Numbered from the stretch's first letter, positions 15,119 to 28,284 are shown. The stretch: 64,000 nt of DNA from Oscillospiraceae bacterium (GCA_017549125.1 JAFYVL010000050.1:1-64000); one strand, 5' to 3'. Notes: generated by a model not told the origin, from the letters alone. Numbers and translations are program-made.

Positions 15119-15904
15119 ATGAAAACGGAACATTTATATAACTGGACTTGGACAGGTTATAACCCCGTCTGCAGCGGCTGGGAAAACTGCGCCCCCGGTT
15201 ATACTGTTGGACCCCTGGTCAGAGAATTTTATACGATTCATTTTATTCTCTCCGGTCACGGCACCTTTATATACAAGGGTGAGGAATATCACCCCAAAGC
15301 CGGCGACATTTTCGTTTCTGAGCCCTACGTTCCTACCTATTACAAAGCGGACGATAACGATCCTTGGGACTATGTATGGGTCAATTTTATCATCAACGGC
15401 AATGTGCCCTACTATTTTTCCGAACCTCTGGTTTCTGCCCCGGAATTACGGCTTATTTTCCGTGGCATCCAGCAGTATCCCGATCACAGCAACTCCGGAC
15501 GTAACTACGTGTCCAGCTGTCTTTGGAACATTGGCGATCAGCTTTCTCGGCAAACATCCGAGAGTGCCAAATTGGTACATCAAGCCATTTTGTTCATTCA
15601 GCGATATTACTGCAACAGCGATTTTTCCATTGAACAGCTAGTCCGCGAAATGGACGTAAGCCACCGTGCGCTGATTGCATCTTTTATGGCAGAAAAAGGC
15701 ATGACCCCCATCGAATATATCGTTCGTTTCCGGTTAAAGAAAGCCATTGAATATATGATCGTTCAAGATCTGCCGCCCAGTATTGCCGCAAAATCTGTTG
15801 GTTATAAGGGCTATCCCCATTTCTCTAAGATTTTCGCACAATACTATGACATGTCTCCACGAGAGTACAAAGCACTCCATTCTCAAAGAAAATCTTCTAC
15901 TTAA
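15119..15904 (+). CDS. AraC-family transcriptional regulator 2
   Basis: The start at 15119 (MKTEHLYNWTW) follows AGGAAGGAG; an in-frame ATG 33 bases earlier is possible. The 261-aa protein has an N-terminal AraC-type cupin sensor (YTIHFILSGHGTFIYKGEEY, PKAGDIFVSEPYVP) and a C-terminal helix-turn-helix pair (DFSIEQLVREMDVSHRALIA; KSVGYKGYPHFSKIFAQYYD). This is the layout of sugar-responsive regulators such as MsmR/RafR beside alpha-galactosidase loci. It sits directly before the GH2/GH36 genes, facing them tail to tail. It is the best candidate to bind the second shared element, found upstream of the genes starting at 41878 and 48389. Confidence 0.9.
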   Translation: MKTEHLYNWTWTGYNPVCSGWENCAPGYTVGPLVREFYTIHFILSGHGTFIYKGEEYHPKAGDIFVSEPYVPTYYKADDNDPWDYVWVNFIINGNVPYYFSEPLVSAPELRLIFRGIQQYPDHSNSGRNYVSSCLWNIGDQLSRQTSESAKLVHQAILFIQRYYCNSDFSIEQLVREMDVSHRALIASFMAEKGMTPIEYIVRFRLKKAIEYMIVQDLPPSIAAKSVGYKGYPHFSKIFAQYYDMSPREYKALHSQRKSST

Positions 15905-15907
15905 TGT

Positions 15908-15937
15908 AAGCTGCCTTCTGTCACGAAGGCAGCTTTT

Positions 15938-15940
<3 letters not shown>
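15908..15940. terminator. Bidirectional terminator between AraC 2 and GH2
   Basis: AAGCTGCCTTC and GAAGGCAGCTT with a 6-base loop are followed by a T-run on the plus strand. It starts 3 bases after the stop codon of regulator 2 and also overlaps the end of the GH2 gene. Confidence 0.85.
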
Positions 15941-18784
<2,844 letters not shown>

Positions 18785-20968
18785 TTATTCTTCACTCAGT
18801 TTGAAACGAACCTGGAACGCAGGAACATTTCCCTTCATCTCCGGTACAGGGTAGCCCACCTTCATAAGGGCTGCTCCGTTATATGTCATGCCGGTTACTA
18901 CATCTTTATAGATGCCCTGTTGCTGCAAGCCACGGAGTTTCACATAGAACAGATCCCGGCTGCCATGGACTTCCTGAATGACCATATTCAGCAACACTTC
19001 TTTTTGATTCGGACTTACAAACTCCCATGCTGCCAATTCCGATTCATGGGGGTTGGTCAGACGATAGTATCTGCCCTCTCGAATTAGCTTACTGCATTCT
19101 TTGTATTGAATGATCTGATCCTTGATCTTTGCCTTGATCTCCGGCGGCAATGTGGCAGGATTCAGCTCATAACCAAATGTACCGGACATGGCTACAATGC
19201 CTCTGGTGTTGAATTTAATGTTTCTCCAGGTTTGGTGGTTGGGGCAAACAGACACATGGGAGCCCATAGAAGGCACAGGATAGAAAAAGGATGTACCATG
19301 CTGAATTTTAATTCTGTCAAGAGCATCGGTGTTATCACTGCACCAAATTTGGGGGCTGTAATACAGCATACCGGCATCAAATCTGCCACCGCCGCCACTA
19401 CAACTTTCCAGCAAAATATTGGGGTAACGGGTAATCAGCCGTTCCATAAGATCATAAACACCCAGAATATACTCATGGGCAACCGCACCGGCGCAACGCT
19501 CTGTGGACCATACATCCTCCATGCTGCGGTTCATATCCCATTTGACGTACTCCACATTGCCTTGATCCAGGACCTTGCACATCATCTCAAAAATGTGATC
19601 CCGCACTTCTTTTCTGGAGAAATCCAACAGTAGCTGATTGCGGGAACGCACAGGATTTCTACTGGGAATTTTTAATGCCCAATCTGGGTGCGCACGGTAC
19701 AGATCACTGTTTTCAGAAATCATTTCCGGCTCGAACCAAATGCCGAATTTCACACCCAAAGCATTGATTTTTTCAATCAGCTGTCCCAGGGTACAGCCCA
19801 GCTTTTCTTCATTGACATTCCAATCGCCCAGGCCGCTGTTGTCATCGTTACGCTGACCGAACCAGCCGTCGTCCATAACCACCAGTTCTACGCCCAATTC
19901 AGCAGCCTCTACTGCCAGCTGATAGATGGTCTCTCCGGTGAAATCAAAATAGGCAGCTTCCCAGCTATTGAGCAGAACAGGACGATCCGCATTCACATAC
20001 TTACCTCTGCACAGATGATGCATAATAGCATAATGGTATCTCTGAGAAAGCATTGCAAAACCGTGTTCTGAATAGGTCATCACCGTTTCCGGTACTGTAA
20101 ACACCTGACCGGGTGCCAGAGGATACTGGAAGCATTCCGGCTGGATCCCCATGATCACACGGGTCTGTTCAAACTGGGTCTTTTCCGCCTCCAACAGGAA
20201 ATTGCCGCTATAGACGAACATCATACCGTAACAGCCGCCAGCGGACTCTGTAGCGCCCTTTTCCGCCACGATCACTGCCGGGTTATACTGGTGGCTGGAG
20301 CTGCCTCTGCGGCTGCCAATGCTCTGGCGGCCATGCCCAATGGGTGTTCTTTGCAGCTGGCGTTCCCGGCAATTGGTGCCACAGAAGCTCAGCAGATCGT
20401 AAGCTCCATAAGACAGATCCAGACAAGCAGATGCGACCTTCTCCAGGGTAACCTGCTCTGTTCCCCCATTTTTAATACGCACACTTCTGGTAATAATATC
20501 AATATCCGGCAATACACCGTAAAGCAATTCCACCTGGACATGAGAAACAGGATCCTCTGTGATCACAGACAGCGTCTGGGCATTCTTTTCGCTGGCAAAA
20601 ATAGCAGGCAGACCCTCCAGGGCATACTTGCCGTTGGAAATACTGTGGCTCACATAGCGAGGATCTACACAACGAGAACCATCGGCATTCTGCAGAATCA
20701 AGCCCATGGCTCGAAAATCGCCCAAACCGATGGTGGGATATTCCCGGCTAATGGTATCGAGTTCATAGTCGCGCCAAGTACCGGCATCCGAGATCGTTGC
20801 ACCAAATCCGCGGCAGGCATAACGCACGATATAGTCAGAATCTCCGTATATTTTGCCGCCATAATAGATGTGCTGTACAATGCCGAACTGGTCGATGCGA
20901 AGCTGATAGGTGGTGTTTCTGGTCTCCAGGGAAAATAGTTTTTTCTCCGCGTTGAAGGTAATTGCCAT
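18785..20968 (-). CDS. GH36 alpha-galactosidase
   Basis: The 727-aa length and motifs are standard for bacterial GH36 alpha-galactosidases. The N-terminal beta-supersandwich (about 1-330) is followed by a TIM barrel with VVMDDGWFGQRNDD, GIWFEPEMISENSDLY and YVKWDMNRS (Asp nucleophile), then CSDNTDALDRIKIQHG with the acid/base Asp. There is no signal peptide, so it is cytoplasmic and cleaves alpha-1,6-linked galactose from imported raffinose-type or galactomannan oligosaccharides. GGAGGAAACAG precedes the ATG. A strong hairpin without a T-run (21038-21073) separates it from the upstream secreted protein. Confidence 0.95.
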   Translation of the reverse strand: MAITFNAEKKLFSLETRNTTYQLRIDQFGIVQHIYYGGKIYGDSDYIVRYACRGFGATISDAGTWRDYELDTISREYPTIGLGDFRAMGLILQNADGSRCVDPRYVSHSISNGKYALEGLPAIFASEKNAQTLSVITEDPVSHVQVELLYGVLPDIDIITRSVRIKNGGTEQVTLEKVASACLDLSYGAYDLLSFCGTNCRERQLQRTPIGHGRQSIGSRRGSSSHQYNPAVIVAEKGATESAGGCYGMMFVYSGNFLLEAEKTQFEQTRVIMGIQPECFQYPLAPGQVFTVPETVMTYSEHGFAMLSQRYHYAIMHHLCRGKYVNADRPVLLNSWEAAYFDFTGETIYQLAVEAAELGVELVVMDDGWFGQRNDDNSGLGDWNVNEEKLGCTLGQLIEKINALGVKFGIWFEPEMISENSDLYRAHPDWALKIPSRNPVRSRNQLLLDFSRKEVRDHIFEMMCKVLDQGNVEYVKWDMNRSMEDVWSTERCAGAVAHEYILGVYDLMERLITRYPNILLESCSGGGGRFDAGMLYYSPQIWCSDNTDALDRIKIQHGTSFFYPVPSMGSHVSVCPNHQTWRNIKFNTRGIVAMSGTFGYELNPATLPPEIKAKIKDQIIQYKECSKLIREGRYYRLTNPHESELAAWEFVSPNQKEVLLNMVIQEVHGSRDLFYVKLRGLQQQGIYKDVVTGMTYNGAALMKVGYPVPEMKGNVPAFQVRFKLSEE

Positions 20969-21037
20969 TTCTGTTTCCTCCTATATCCTTGTAATTTCTA
21001 TAGCTATCTGATATTCAGAATCATGTTCAAGGTTGGG

Positions 21038-21073
21038 TCTCCACAACCCCTCATGGGCGAGGGGTTGTGGAGA
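21038..21073 (-). other. Intercistronic hairpin before the GH36 gene
   Basis: TCTCCACAACCCCTC and GAGGGGTTGTGGAGA form a perfect 15-bp stem with a 6-base loop. On the minus strand it is followed by CCCAACC rather than a T-run. It is therefore more likely an mRNA processing or stabilising element, or a partial attenuator, than a full terminator. Confidence 0.6.
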
Positions 21074-21082
21074 AAAATTTCT

Positions 21083-23533
21083 TTAGTGGCTTTTTACGTA
21101 GGCTGCCACTTCGTCACTGTCAAAGCAAATACTGTAGTCCGTAAACATGGCATCTGCTTCTTTATCTGCGAACATACTTAAGCCAACAGCAAGCTGGCTG
21201 TCTGCCGCAATTTCCGGAGCAATCTCGCTCCAGGACATCTGACTGATCTTACGACCGTTCAGATACACATAAACCGTTTCTCCCAGCTTAGCCACGGTCA
21301 ATACCGCGTCCCTGGGATTGGGGTACACCAGAACTTCCTGGCCAAGCAAGCCAAGCTTATAGCTCCAGGTCCAATGATCCGGCCCATCCGGCCAGAGAAT
21401 AAAACCGCTTCGGTTTGCCCAAAGCATGGTCTGATGTTCGCCATCTGTGATACAGAAGCCGGCGATCAGATCCGGCTGATAGGACTTACCAGCCTTAAAT
21501 TGGGTGGTGTATTTTATGGTAGTTTGTGCCACAAAATCCACACCGCTTCCATCAAAGAACAGGCGCTTTCCGCTGCTGCCCATATCCAGGGAAGCCAGGA
21601 TCTTGCCTTCGTGTTCCTTGGTCACATCAAAAGCATCCAGATCGGATTCCACGCTCTGTCGATTCACACGCACAGACTGTGCAAAATCAGACAGTTCCAA
21701 TACTACCGACAGATTCTGGCTGGCATCCAGCTGAACGGTCATTTCCTTGGTCTTATAACCATTGGCTTCAAACCGCAGGGTATACGTGCCTGCAGGCAGC
21801 CGGAACGCAATGTCCTTTCCGGCAGGAATGACCTCGGTGTAGCACAGGGACTTGTCCGTAATGCCCATCACCGTCATGGTAGCAGGAACGGGGTTCTCGC
21901 CATCCGTAATGGTACCCGTCAGTTCCACATCTTCGCATCGCTCAAATTTTACAGCGATCTTCTGATTTTCCTGTACATTCCGCACCGTATAAGTACCTTG
22001 TACACCGTTGGCACAGATCTGGGAATACATTTCTACCCCATTGATCTGAACCGATGCTACGCGGAAACCGTTTTTGCCGGTGATAGAAATCTGATAGTCT
22101 TCACCAGCGGACAAGGATTCCTTATTGGTAGAAACGCTACCACCGGGACCTTCCACAGAGGCTTCGATGCGATAAACACCCTTTTCATTCAAATAGGATG
22201 TGATCTCCTCCTGGGTAATAGGCTTACAGGAAGCATCCTTATAGATCGTAGCCATTCCCAAAGACCACATACCGGGCATCACATCACCGTCCATGAAATC
22301 CACAATATCCGTTGCCAGATATTTGCCGTCAGCGAAATACCAGAAGTTATCCCCCTGCTTAATTACGGTAAGCTTCACGCCTTCCTGCTTCTTGGCATTG
22401 GGGTTCACAGGATCGTAGCGATCCAGACTCTTCTGATTCCAGCCGCCATCGGAATTCAGCGTGGTGATCTTATAATCCGGGAAATTCTTGGTGTTGTTGA
22501 TGCTGTCAACAAAACCGTCCTTTCCACCGGGATCCAGCCATACTGCATGATACTGTCCATCGGGTTTTTGGAAAATGAAACCGGCCTTCGGCCAACTGTC
22601 GCTGGCTTCTCCGGTGGGAATGACCAGGGCTTCTACTATGAAGTCATTGCCGTAATGCTGGGTAAAGTAAATCTTCTGCCAGCTATCTTTCGAGGACGCC
22701 ACGTTTCCCTGGTCAACCTGAGAAATATCCCATCCCCTTGTTTTGGCATAGCCATAGTAGCCATCGCCCAGAAGGCTGCCGGGAAGATCCTCATTTTGAT
22801 AGCCGTTGCTATCAAAGATAAACATATCGTAGGTATTGCTTAAAGAGGAGGAACTAGGTGACATCCAGCTGGTGGAAGCGTCCACCTGCAGCACCGCACG
22901 ATAACAGGGCATCACACCAATGCTTTGGGGAATGCCCAAGGAAATATCCACACCCAAAGTCTGCCAGGGTATAAACATTTCCAGGGTTGCACCATTGGTG
23001 CTGCCGTTTAATTCACCGTCTACCTTCACCGCACGGTCAAAGCCGTTATACCGTGTTGCAGACTGTCCATTCATATCAATGAAGAACTTCTTCACATTCC
23101 AAGAACCGGAATTGGCCGCATCGTAAAGGCTCTCCCCTACATTGGCAACACCGAAATAGAGTTCCCAGTTTGAGTTATACATGGGCATTCTTTCGCCGTC
23201 GCTGATCAGGATGGAATCATGAATCACAGAACCCACAATAATGCCTTCTTCCGTGGGAAATGCGGTGATCTCCATCACCGGGAGCTTGCCGTTGCTATTG
23301 GTAAGATAGGTGTTTTTCCACCATTTCTTTCCCTGCCACAGTTCTTCATCCAACACACCATCAACGGTAACAGAGGATTGTTCATAGATGGTGTGGCTAT
23401 AAACACCGGGGGTATAGGGATTTTCGGCCTTGGCGATCTTTTCCTCAGACCCATAGAACAGGAAGAACGCACCCACCGCCAAACCGACCACACACAGGAG
23501 GGCAATTAAAATAATCAGCTTCTTTTTCTTCAT
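21083..23533 (-). CDS. Membrane-anchored multi-domain glycan-binding protein
   Basis: The 816-aa protein has an N-terminal hydrophobic helix (KLIILIALLCVVGLAVGAFF) acting as signal or anchor. Residues about 50-230 begin SSVTVDGVLDEELW, the CBM9/DOMON-like beta-sandwich start. About 270-460 is a second beta-sandwich (SWQKIYFTQHYGNDFIVEAL). An Ig-like/InlB-like stretch follows (about 470-540), then a carboxypeptidase-regulatory-like domain (ELTGTITDGENPVPATMTVM, PAGTYTLRFEANGYKTKEMT), then a C-terminal concanavalin-like domain. No catalytic signature is seen. Its start codon overlaps the stop of the GH43 lipoprotein gene by one base, so the two are coupled. It probably works beside that enzyme outside the cell. 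Confidence 0.72.
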   Translation of the reverse strand: MKKKKLIILIALLCVVGLAVGAFFLFYGSEEKIAKAENPYTPGVYSHTIYEQSSVTVDGVLDEELWQGKKWWKNTYLTNSNGKLPVMEITAFPTEEGIIVGSVIHDSILISDGERMPMYNSNWELYFGVANVGESLYDAANSGSWNVKKFFIDMNGQSATRYNGFDRAVKVDGELNGSTNGATLEMFIPWQTLGVDISLGIPQSIGVMPCYRAVLQVDASTSWMSPSSSSLSNTYDMFIFDSNGYQNEDLPGSLLGDGYYGYAKTRGWDISQVDQGNVASSKDSWQKIYFTQHYGNDFIVEALVIPTGEASDSWPKAGFIFQKPDGQYHAVWLDPGGKDGFVDSINNTKNFPDYKITTLNSDGGWNQKSLDRYDPVNPNAKKQEGVKLTVIKQGDNFWYFADGKYLATDIVDFMDGDVMPGMWSLGMATIYKDASCKPITQEEITSYLNEKGVYRIEASVEGPGGSVSTNKESLSAGEDYQISITGKNGFRVASVQINGVEMYSQICANGVQGTYTVRNVQENQKIAVKFERCEDVELTGTITDGENPVPATMTVMGITDKSLCYTEVIPAGKDIAFRLPAGTYTLRFEANGYKTKEMTVQLDASQNLSVVLELSDFAQSVRVNRQSVESDLDAFDVTKEHEGKILASLDMGSSGKRLFFDGSGVDFVAQTTIKYTTQFKAGKSYQPDLIAGFCITDGEHQTMLWANRSGFILWPDGPDHWTWSYKLGLLGQEVLVYPNPRDAVLTVAKLGETVYVYLNGRKISQMSWSEIAPEIAADSQLAVGLSMFADKEADAMFTDYSICFDSDEVAAYVKSH

Positions 23534-25362
23534 CAGCCGTTCCCTCCCAATACCACGATTTCAGAAACATCCACAGCCGTATTCACATCACCCAGCTTGG
23601 TATGCTTCATCAAGCGATCCTTTTCTGCAATGGTGATCTGGATCTGCGTCACCGTAATCCTGTCAAATTCTGCCACAGCCGGTGCGCACTCCAAATATTT
23701 CAAAGTGCCGGCATCCCAGCCGTCCTGCTGGATGGGCAGATTCTGAATCACCGCCCAGGCATATTTCTGACTTGCCCAGGCAGGTTTCTCTGCCAGCTTG
23801 AAACGAATATCCGCAATTTGAGAAAAACCTTGCTCCGGCAATGCCGCATTATAGATCATAAGGGCTGACACAGACACAGGCTCCGGCCAGGTGAGGGTGA
23901 TGGTCACATCCCCTTCTCTGACTGCCAGCTTATGGTCCTGGGTCACTTCATACAAAGGCAGTACCGAATCTGTCAGATACTGCGCACCTTTTCCGGTGCT
24001 GACAGTAATCTGTGCAGAGCTTGCCAGATTTTCATAGCCGCTGACGTTCTCCGGTAACCATGTTAGGGTTCTGCTGGGGCCATTGGAGGTCATAACCTCC
24101 ACACCGTCGCCATTGAGCACAAAATTGACACGGTCTGCCGCTGTGGGTCGTTCCCAACCGACACCATGGATAATACTGCAATGCCGGTGATACACGATCC
24201 AAAGGGAATCCCCGTTTTTCACCAGGGAATGGTGAGCCGTGCCGTAAACATCACCAAACAAAGTACCATCCATGACCGGATTACCCGCTTCCATACTTAA
24301 CTTGGTGAAGGGTCCCAGTGGAGATTCGCCTACCGCCTGGTGGACACTATAGCTAGGGCTTTCGTAACCATTGGAAGAATAAGTCAGATAATAGGTACCA
24401 TTATGTAGGTACATAAATGGTCCTTCATTGACGCCGGATTCATCGCTGTAATAAGCTTCCCCTCTTGTATAATTGAGAAGATCACCCGCCGTGGACTTTA
24501 CAGAGGACACGCCGGGGGCTGCAATAATGGTAGCAGTTTCATAATCCGGGTATGCCATGGATTGCATCTTCATACCTGCCAGCACATTGCCGCCGCTGTG
24601 ATTATCATCCGGATGTCGCACGAAATACAAGTACAACTCACCGTTTGCATCAAAGAACGGGTGGGCATCAATGGCCGCGATATTGTAATCCAGCCCATAG
24701 CCGGTCTGGAAATTGATGGTGGGGATTCGCGTTCCGTTTTGGCTGTCAAAATCACAAATCAGGCTGAAAGGGCCAACCGGTGTATCCGCCACGGCCACAC
24801 CGATATAAAAGCGGTCATAGGCATTTTCTGAATTAGAAATATAATCCAGTCCCATATCCGTTTTTGCAGATGCATTGAAATACATGTAGTATTTGCCGTC
24901 GCTGGGATTGCGGATCACCTCAGGTGCCCAATAATTGCTGCCGCACCAATCCTTCTTTTCGATCTGCAGAGAATATCCACCAACCAATGCGCCCACGGTC
25001 TCCCAATGGAACAGATCCTTGGATCTGTCACACTGGGCTACCACAGAAACGATTTCATTGGTTTGATAATACTCCGTTTGGGGAATATCATGCATCTCGC
25101 TGGTGATATAGCGGTAATAATATCCGCCCCATTGGGCATCTTCTTCCGGGGACACATAGAACACGCCGGGGTCAGCGCCATCGGGATCTGTCTGTCCGTT
25201 CATGCCAAACAGCTGAGAATTGTACCTGCCATAGGCATCCATACCGGTACCGTAGTTTAAGTATACAAGGGCATCCTCTTGAGACGGTGTGCAGCCGGCA
25301 ATGCCGATGCACAGAATCACAGCCAAAGCCACGGCGATTCGCCGTTTTAATTTGGTTGTCAC
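23533..25362 (-). CDS. GH43-family lipoprotein glycosidase
   Basis: The 609-aa protein starts with a lipoprotein signal ending in the lipobox GIAGC, so it is anchored outside the membrane. Residues about 60-400 are a five-bladed GH43/GH117-type propeller: GADPGVFYVSPEED (base Asp), NYWAPEVIRNPSDGKYYMYF, AIDAHPFFDANGELYLYFVR (pKa-modulating Asp) and SGVNEGPFMYLHNGTYYLTY (acid Glu) are all present. A C-terminal beta-sandwich (about 430-600) follows. Members are mostly alpha-L-arabinofuranosidases or beta-xylosidases. The gene comes 19 bases after the ABC binding-protein gene, which fits cleavage of a side chain before uptake. Confidence 0.85.
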   Translation of the reverse strand: MTTKLKRRIAVALAVILCIGIAGCTPSQEDALVYLNYGTGMDAYGRYNSQLFGMNGQTDPDGADPGVFYVSPEEDAQWGGYYYRYITSEMHDIPQTEYYQTNEIVSVVAQCDRSKDLFHWETVGALVGGYSLQIEKKDWCGSNYWAPEVIRNPSDGKYYMYFNASAKTDMGLDYISNSENAYDRFYIGVAVADTPVGPFSLICDFDSQNGTRIPTINFQTGYGLDYNIAAIDAHPFFDANGELYLYFVRHPDDNHSGGNVLAGMKMQSMAYPDYETATIIAAPGVSSVKSTAGDLLNYTRGEAYYSDESGVNEGPFMYLHNGTYYLTYSSNGYESPSYSVHQAVGESPLGPFTKLSMEAGNPVMDGTLFGDVYGTAHHSLVKNGDSLWIVYHRHCSIIHGVGWERPTAADRVNFVLNGDGVEVMTSNGPSRTLTWLPENVSGYENLASSAQITVSTGKGAQYLTDSVLPLYEVTQDHKLAVREGDVTITLTWPEPVSVSALMIYNAALPEQGFSQIADIRFKLAEKPAWASQKYAWAVIQNLPIQQDGWDAGTLKYLECAPAVAEFDRITVTQIQITIAEKDRLMKHTKLGDVNTAVDVSEIVVLGGNG

Positions 25363-25380
25363 GCTAAGTCACCCTTTCTT

Positions 25381-27156
25381 TTACTGCTTGTACTCTGCCA
25401 ATCTCTGATTCGATTCCTCAATATAGGCATACAGGAATTTCTCCAGTTCCATTTCGCCATAGCGAACCTTGTTGTTCAGGGGATTTGCCCAGGTATCGAT
25501 CCAGGAACGATCGGGCATATACCACCAGTCGCCAGCCTTGGAGGTGGCAATGGCATCGATCACAACACCGGGGTTCTTGACGGATAACTTCTCCAAAGCC
25601 AGATCCTTTTGGCTGGCGCAAGAAGAACCGTAGCCGTTCTCAGCCAGCACCTTCTGACCGTTCTCAGCCAGCCAGGTTACAAACTCTGTGGCTGCATCCT
25701 TAACAGAGGTCTTCTGATTGATGGATACACAATAGCCCACAGAGTGTGCTGCAGACTTACCCTGCAATGCTACCTGGTCATCTTCGGGCTTATTGGAGGT
25801 ATAGACCTTGTACTGAGGCAGAGGTGCAATACCCCAATCATCTGCCATGGTCTTCTCAATGGTCTCCTGGTTGGAGATCTGCTCTACCAACAATGCCAGA
25901 GTACCGGATGTGAAATAGGTCACAGAAGAAGTACCGTTAAAGGCAGAAGGATAAGGACAAACATTCAAGCCGCCGATACCGGCCAGATAAGCAAAGCGGG
26001 AGAAGGCCTCCTTGGTAGAGGGCAGCTGAGACAATGTACCGGCTGTCACATCTGCAGAGAAATCTCTTGCGCCGGCATCTGCGCCGTTGACCGTATAGGT
26101 GAAATAGGTCTTGCTGTCGGTTTTGTAGCCAATATCGTCACCGGCGGCTGCGTTGATAACATCCTTCAGATCCAGAGTCTCTCCGGCCTGATAGACCGTA
26201 CCGGTGTAGATACCGGTGTAGGTCTTACCTTCGTTTACAATATAGTTGGGTGTATCACTCTGCAATGCAAAGGTCCACTCACCGTTACCGCTCAGATCCT
26301 CCAGGCAGTTGCCGCCCACAGACCAGCCGTAATTGAACCACCATTCGGTGTAGTAACCATATTGTGTCTTGGCGTTTTTGTTCCACTCCTTGGTGCAAAG
26401 CATGCCCAGATCCTCGATCTCGTCCCAGTTCATGGCGATCTGGTCGTTGAAAATCATCACTTCGCCTGTGCCGGGCTCTGCCCAAGAATAGCCATTGGTC
26501 TCGTTCTTGGCAGGCATGTAGGGATACAGGCTACGGTAGAAGCCCTTAGCAGGTACAGTACCCTCAATGCCATAGTCGGCCATGGTCTTACCGTTCAGAT
26601 CCTTGCCACCGTTATGAAAGGCTTCCAGATCTGCCTGGGGCACGCTGATGCAGATAACACCCACTGCCTCCAAAGCGGTCTTGTTGTAGTACAGCACTGT
26701 GGTATCGTTATAAACGGGAACACCGTACAGAGGATCCTCCGCATTGGAGGTTGTCTTGGAAATGTCATAGTGGTAACGGCTGCTGATCTCCGGATAGAAA
26801 TCCTCCAACAGGCTGCTATCCACCACACTTGTCAGATCCACCAGATACTTGGTGTACTTTTTGAAATAATCGTCACCCAGGGCAACCACATCCGGGCCGC
26901 TGTTACTGGGCAGCTGCTGAGACAGAATGTTGTCAATACTGCCGGACTTGGGAACACCCTGGACAAAGATATTCTTTTCTGCACCCACGGTATCATTAAA
27001 CTTGTTGATCAGCACATTATACATGCTGACCATATTCATGTTGCCACCGTACATAAATGTCACAGTGACCTTGCCGCTGGAATTGCCGCACGCTGTCAGC
27101 GATGCCATACCGGCAAGAATGACCAGAGTCAATAAAATAGAAATGATTTTTTTCAT
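25381..27156 (-). CDS. Carbohydrate ABC transporter substrate-binding lipoprotein 1
   Basis: The lipoprotein signal ends in SLTACGN. The mature 570-aa protein is an extracellular solute-binding protein of the sugar (family 1) type: an N-terminal VTVTFMYGGNMNM strand/helix, GPDVVALGDDYFKKY, YGVPVYNDTTVLYYNKTALE, and a C-terminal HSVGYCVSINQKTSVKDAAT region. At 591 aa it is longer than the usual 420-450 aa, with an insert near residues 280-400, consistent with a large oligosaccharide ligand. It directly follows two permease genes. The ATPase is missing from the window and is presumably a shared MsmK-type protein encoded elsewhere. Confidence 0.9.
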   Translation of the reverse strand: MKKIISILLTLVILAGMASLTACGNSSGKVTVTFMYGGNMNMVSMYNVLINKFNDTVGAEKNIFVQGVPKSGSIDNILSQQLPSNSGPDVVALGDDYFKKYTKYLVDLTSVVDSSLLEDFYPEISSRYHYDISKTTSNAEDPLYGVPVYNDTTVLYYNKTALEAVGVICISVPQADLEAFHNGGKDLNGKTMADYGIEGTVPAKGFYRSLYPYMPAKNETNGYSWAEPGTGEVMIFNDQIAMNWDEIEDLGMLCTKEWNKNAKTQYGYYTEWWFNYGWSVGGNCLEDLSGNGEWTFALQSDTPNYIVNEGKTYTGIYTGTVYQAGETLDLKDVINAAAGDDIGYKTDSKTYFTYTVNGADAGARDFSADVTAGTLSQLPSTKEAFSRFAYLAGIGGLNVCPYPSAFNGTSSVTYFTSGTLALLVEQISNQETIEKTMADDWGIAPLPQYKVYTSNKPEDDQVALQGKSAAHSVGYCVSINQKTSVKDAATEFVTWLAENGQKVLAENGYGSSCASQKDLALEKLSVKNPGVVIDAIATSKAGDWWYMPDRSWIDTWANPLNNKVRYGEMELEKFLYAYIEESNQRLAEYKQ

Positions 27157-27183
27157 AGATTAACCTCCTGATTCGAGGGACAC

Positions 27184-28284
27184 TCAACCCTTGAGTCCTG
27201 AAGAAATTGAAATGCCTTTTAGGATCGTTTTTTGGAATATAATATACAGTAGCAGCATGGGTACCAGCGCTAAAACACCGGCCGCCGCCACCAGAGAATT
27301 GTCCATCACAGCGGAGCTTAGGAAATCCAATGTGACCTGTACCGTATAGCCGGAGGGATTGTTCAAATAGATCAGCGGTCCCATGTAGTCGTTAAAGGAA
27401 GAGATAAATCCCAAAATGAACTGGGCCATCAATGCCGGTTTTGCCAGGGGCATGACAATGCTGAAGAACCGTCTCCAACGACCGGCGCCGTCAATGGATG
27501 CCGCCTCCAAGAGTCCGTCAGGGATTCCCATAAAGAATTCTCTCAGGAACATAATACAGGCTGCACCGCCGAACAAACCGGGCACGATCAGCGGCAGCGG
27601 TGAGTTTGTCCAGCCATACCAGTCAAACATCAGATAACCCGTGGCCATGGTCACGCAACCGGGCATCATCATGGTCATGATGAGCATGTAGTACATGGCG
27701 TCTCTGCCACGGTATCTCAGCTTAGAGAAGGAATAGGCCGCCACTGCCGATGCCAGCAGACCAATCACATTGGGAATAATGGCATAGACGAAGGAATTGA
27801 TGACCGCTTGGGTCATGGTGATACCAATTACAGACTCCACCACAACGATCTCATTATAGGCTTGTGTGGTAGCGCCCTGCTTAGGCCACCATGTAAAGTC
27901 AAAGGAGTTGGCTTCAATGGGGGATTTAATACTGGTAACGAAGAGTAAATAGAAAGGAAATGCAATCACGACCGCCAGTACAAACAGGGGCACCAGATTG
28001 GCAAGATCCAGTTTGGAAACAATCCGGGATTGATAGGCCGTATACTTTCCTTCTTTTTTGAGCCTACCATGGATCACTTTCACAGTAATGATCACCACAT
28101 AGCAGGCAATGGCAATCAAGCTATGTACCACCCGGCTGTTACTTCCCTCTGCAGGCTTAAAGCAGGGCAGGATGGTAAACAGCACCGCAGGAACCCAAAG
28201 CAAAGGAACCAACAGTTCGTTAAGCAATTTGATTGCGATTTTCCATGCAGGCAGGCTTTTTCCTATCATTTTATTAGAAATCAT
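27184..28284 (-). CDS. Carbohydrate ABC transporter permease (MalG-like)
   Basis: The 366-aa inner-membrane protein has about six core membrane helices plus an N-terminal extension with two or three more (residues 15-100). The EAA loop that contacts the ATPase is EAASIDGAGRWRRFFSIVMP, and the C-terminus ends QKTILKGISISSGLKG, as in MalG-type permeases. It overlaps the upstream permease gene by 11 bases and is followed 27 bases later by the binding-protein gene, so the three are co-transcribed. Confidence 0.92.
   Translation of the reverse strand: MISNKMIGKSLPAWKIAIKLLNELLVPLLWVPAVLFTILPCFKPAEGSNSRVVHSLIAIACYVVIITVKVIHGRLKKEGKYTAYQSRIVSKLDLANLVPLFVLAVVIAFPFYLLFVTSIKSPIEANSFDFTWWPKQGATTQAYNEIVVVESVIGITMTQAVINSFVYAIIPNVIGLLASAVAAYSFSKLRYRGRDAMYYMLIMTMMMPGCVTMATGYLMFDWYGWTNSPLPLIVPGLFGGAACIMFLREFFMGIPDGLLEAASIDGAGRWRRFFSIVMPLAKPALMAQFILGFISSFNDYMGPLIYLNNPSGYTVQVTLDFLSSAVMDNSLVAAAGVLALVPMLLLYIIFQKTILKGISISSGLKG

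Noticed and set aside
21007..21020. Palindrome TCTGATATTCAGA as an operator before the GH36 gene
   Set aside because: Too short, single copy, and no well-spaced promoter hexamers beside it.
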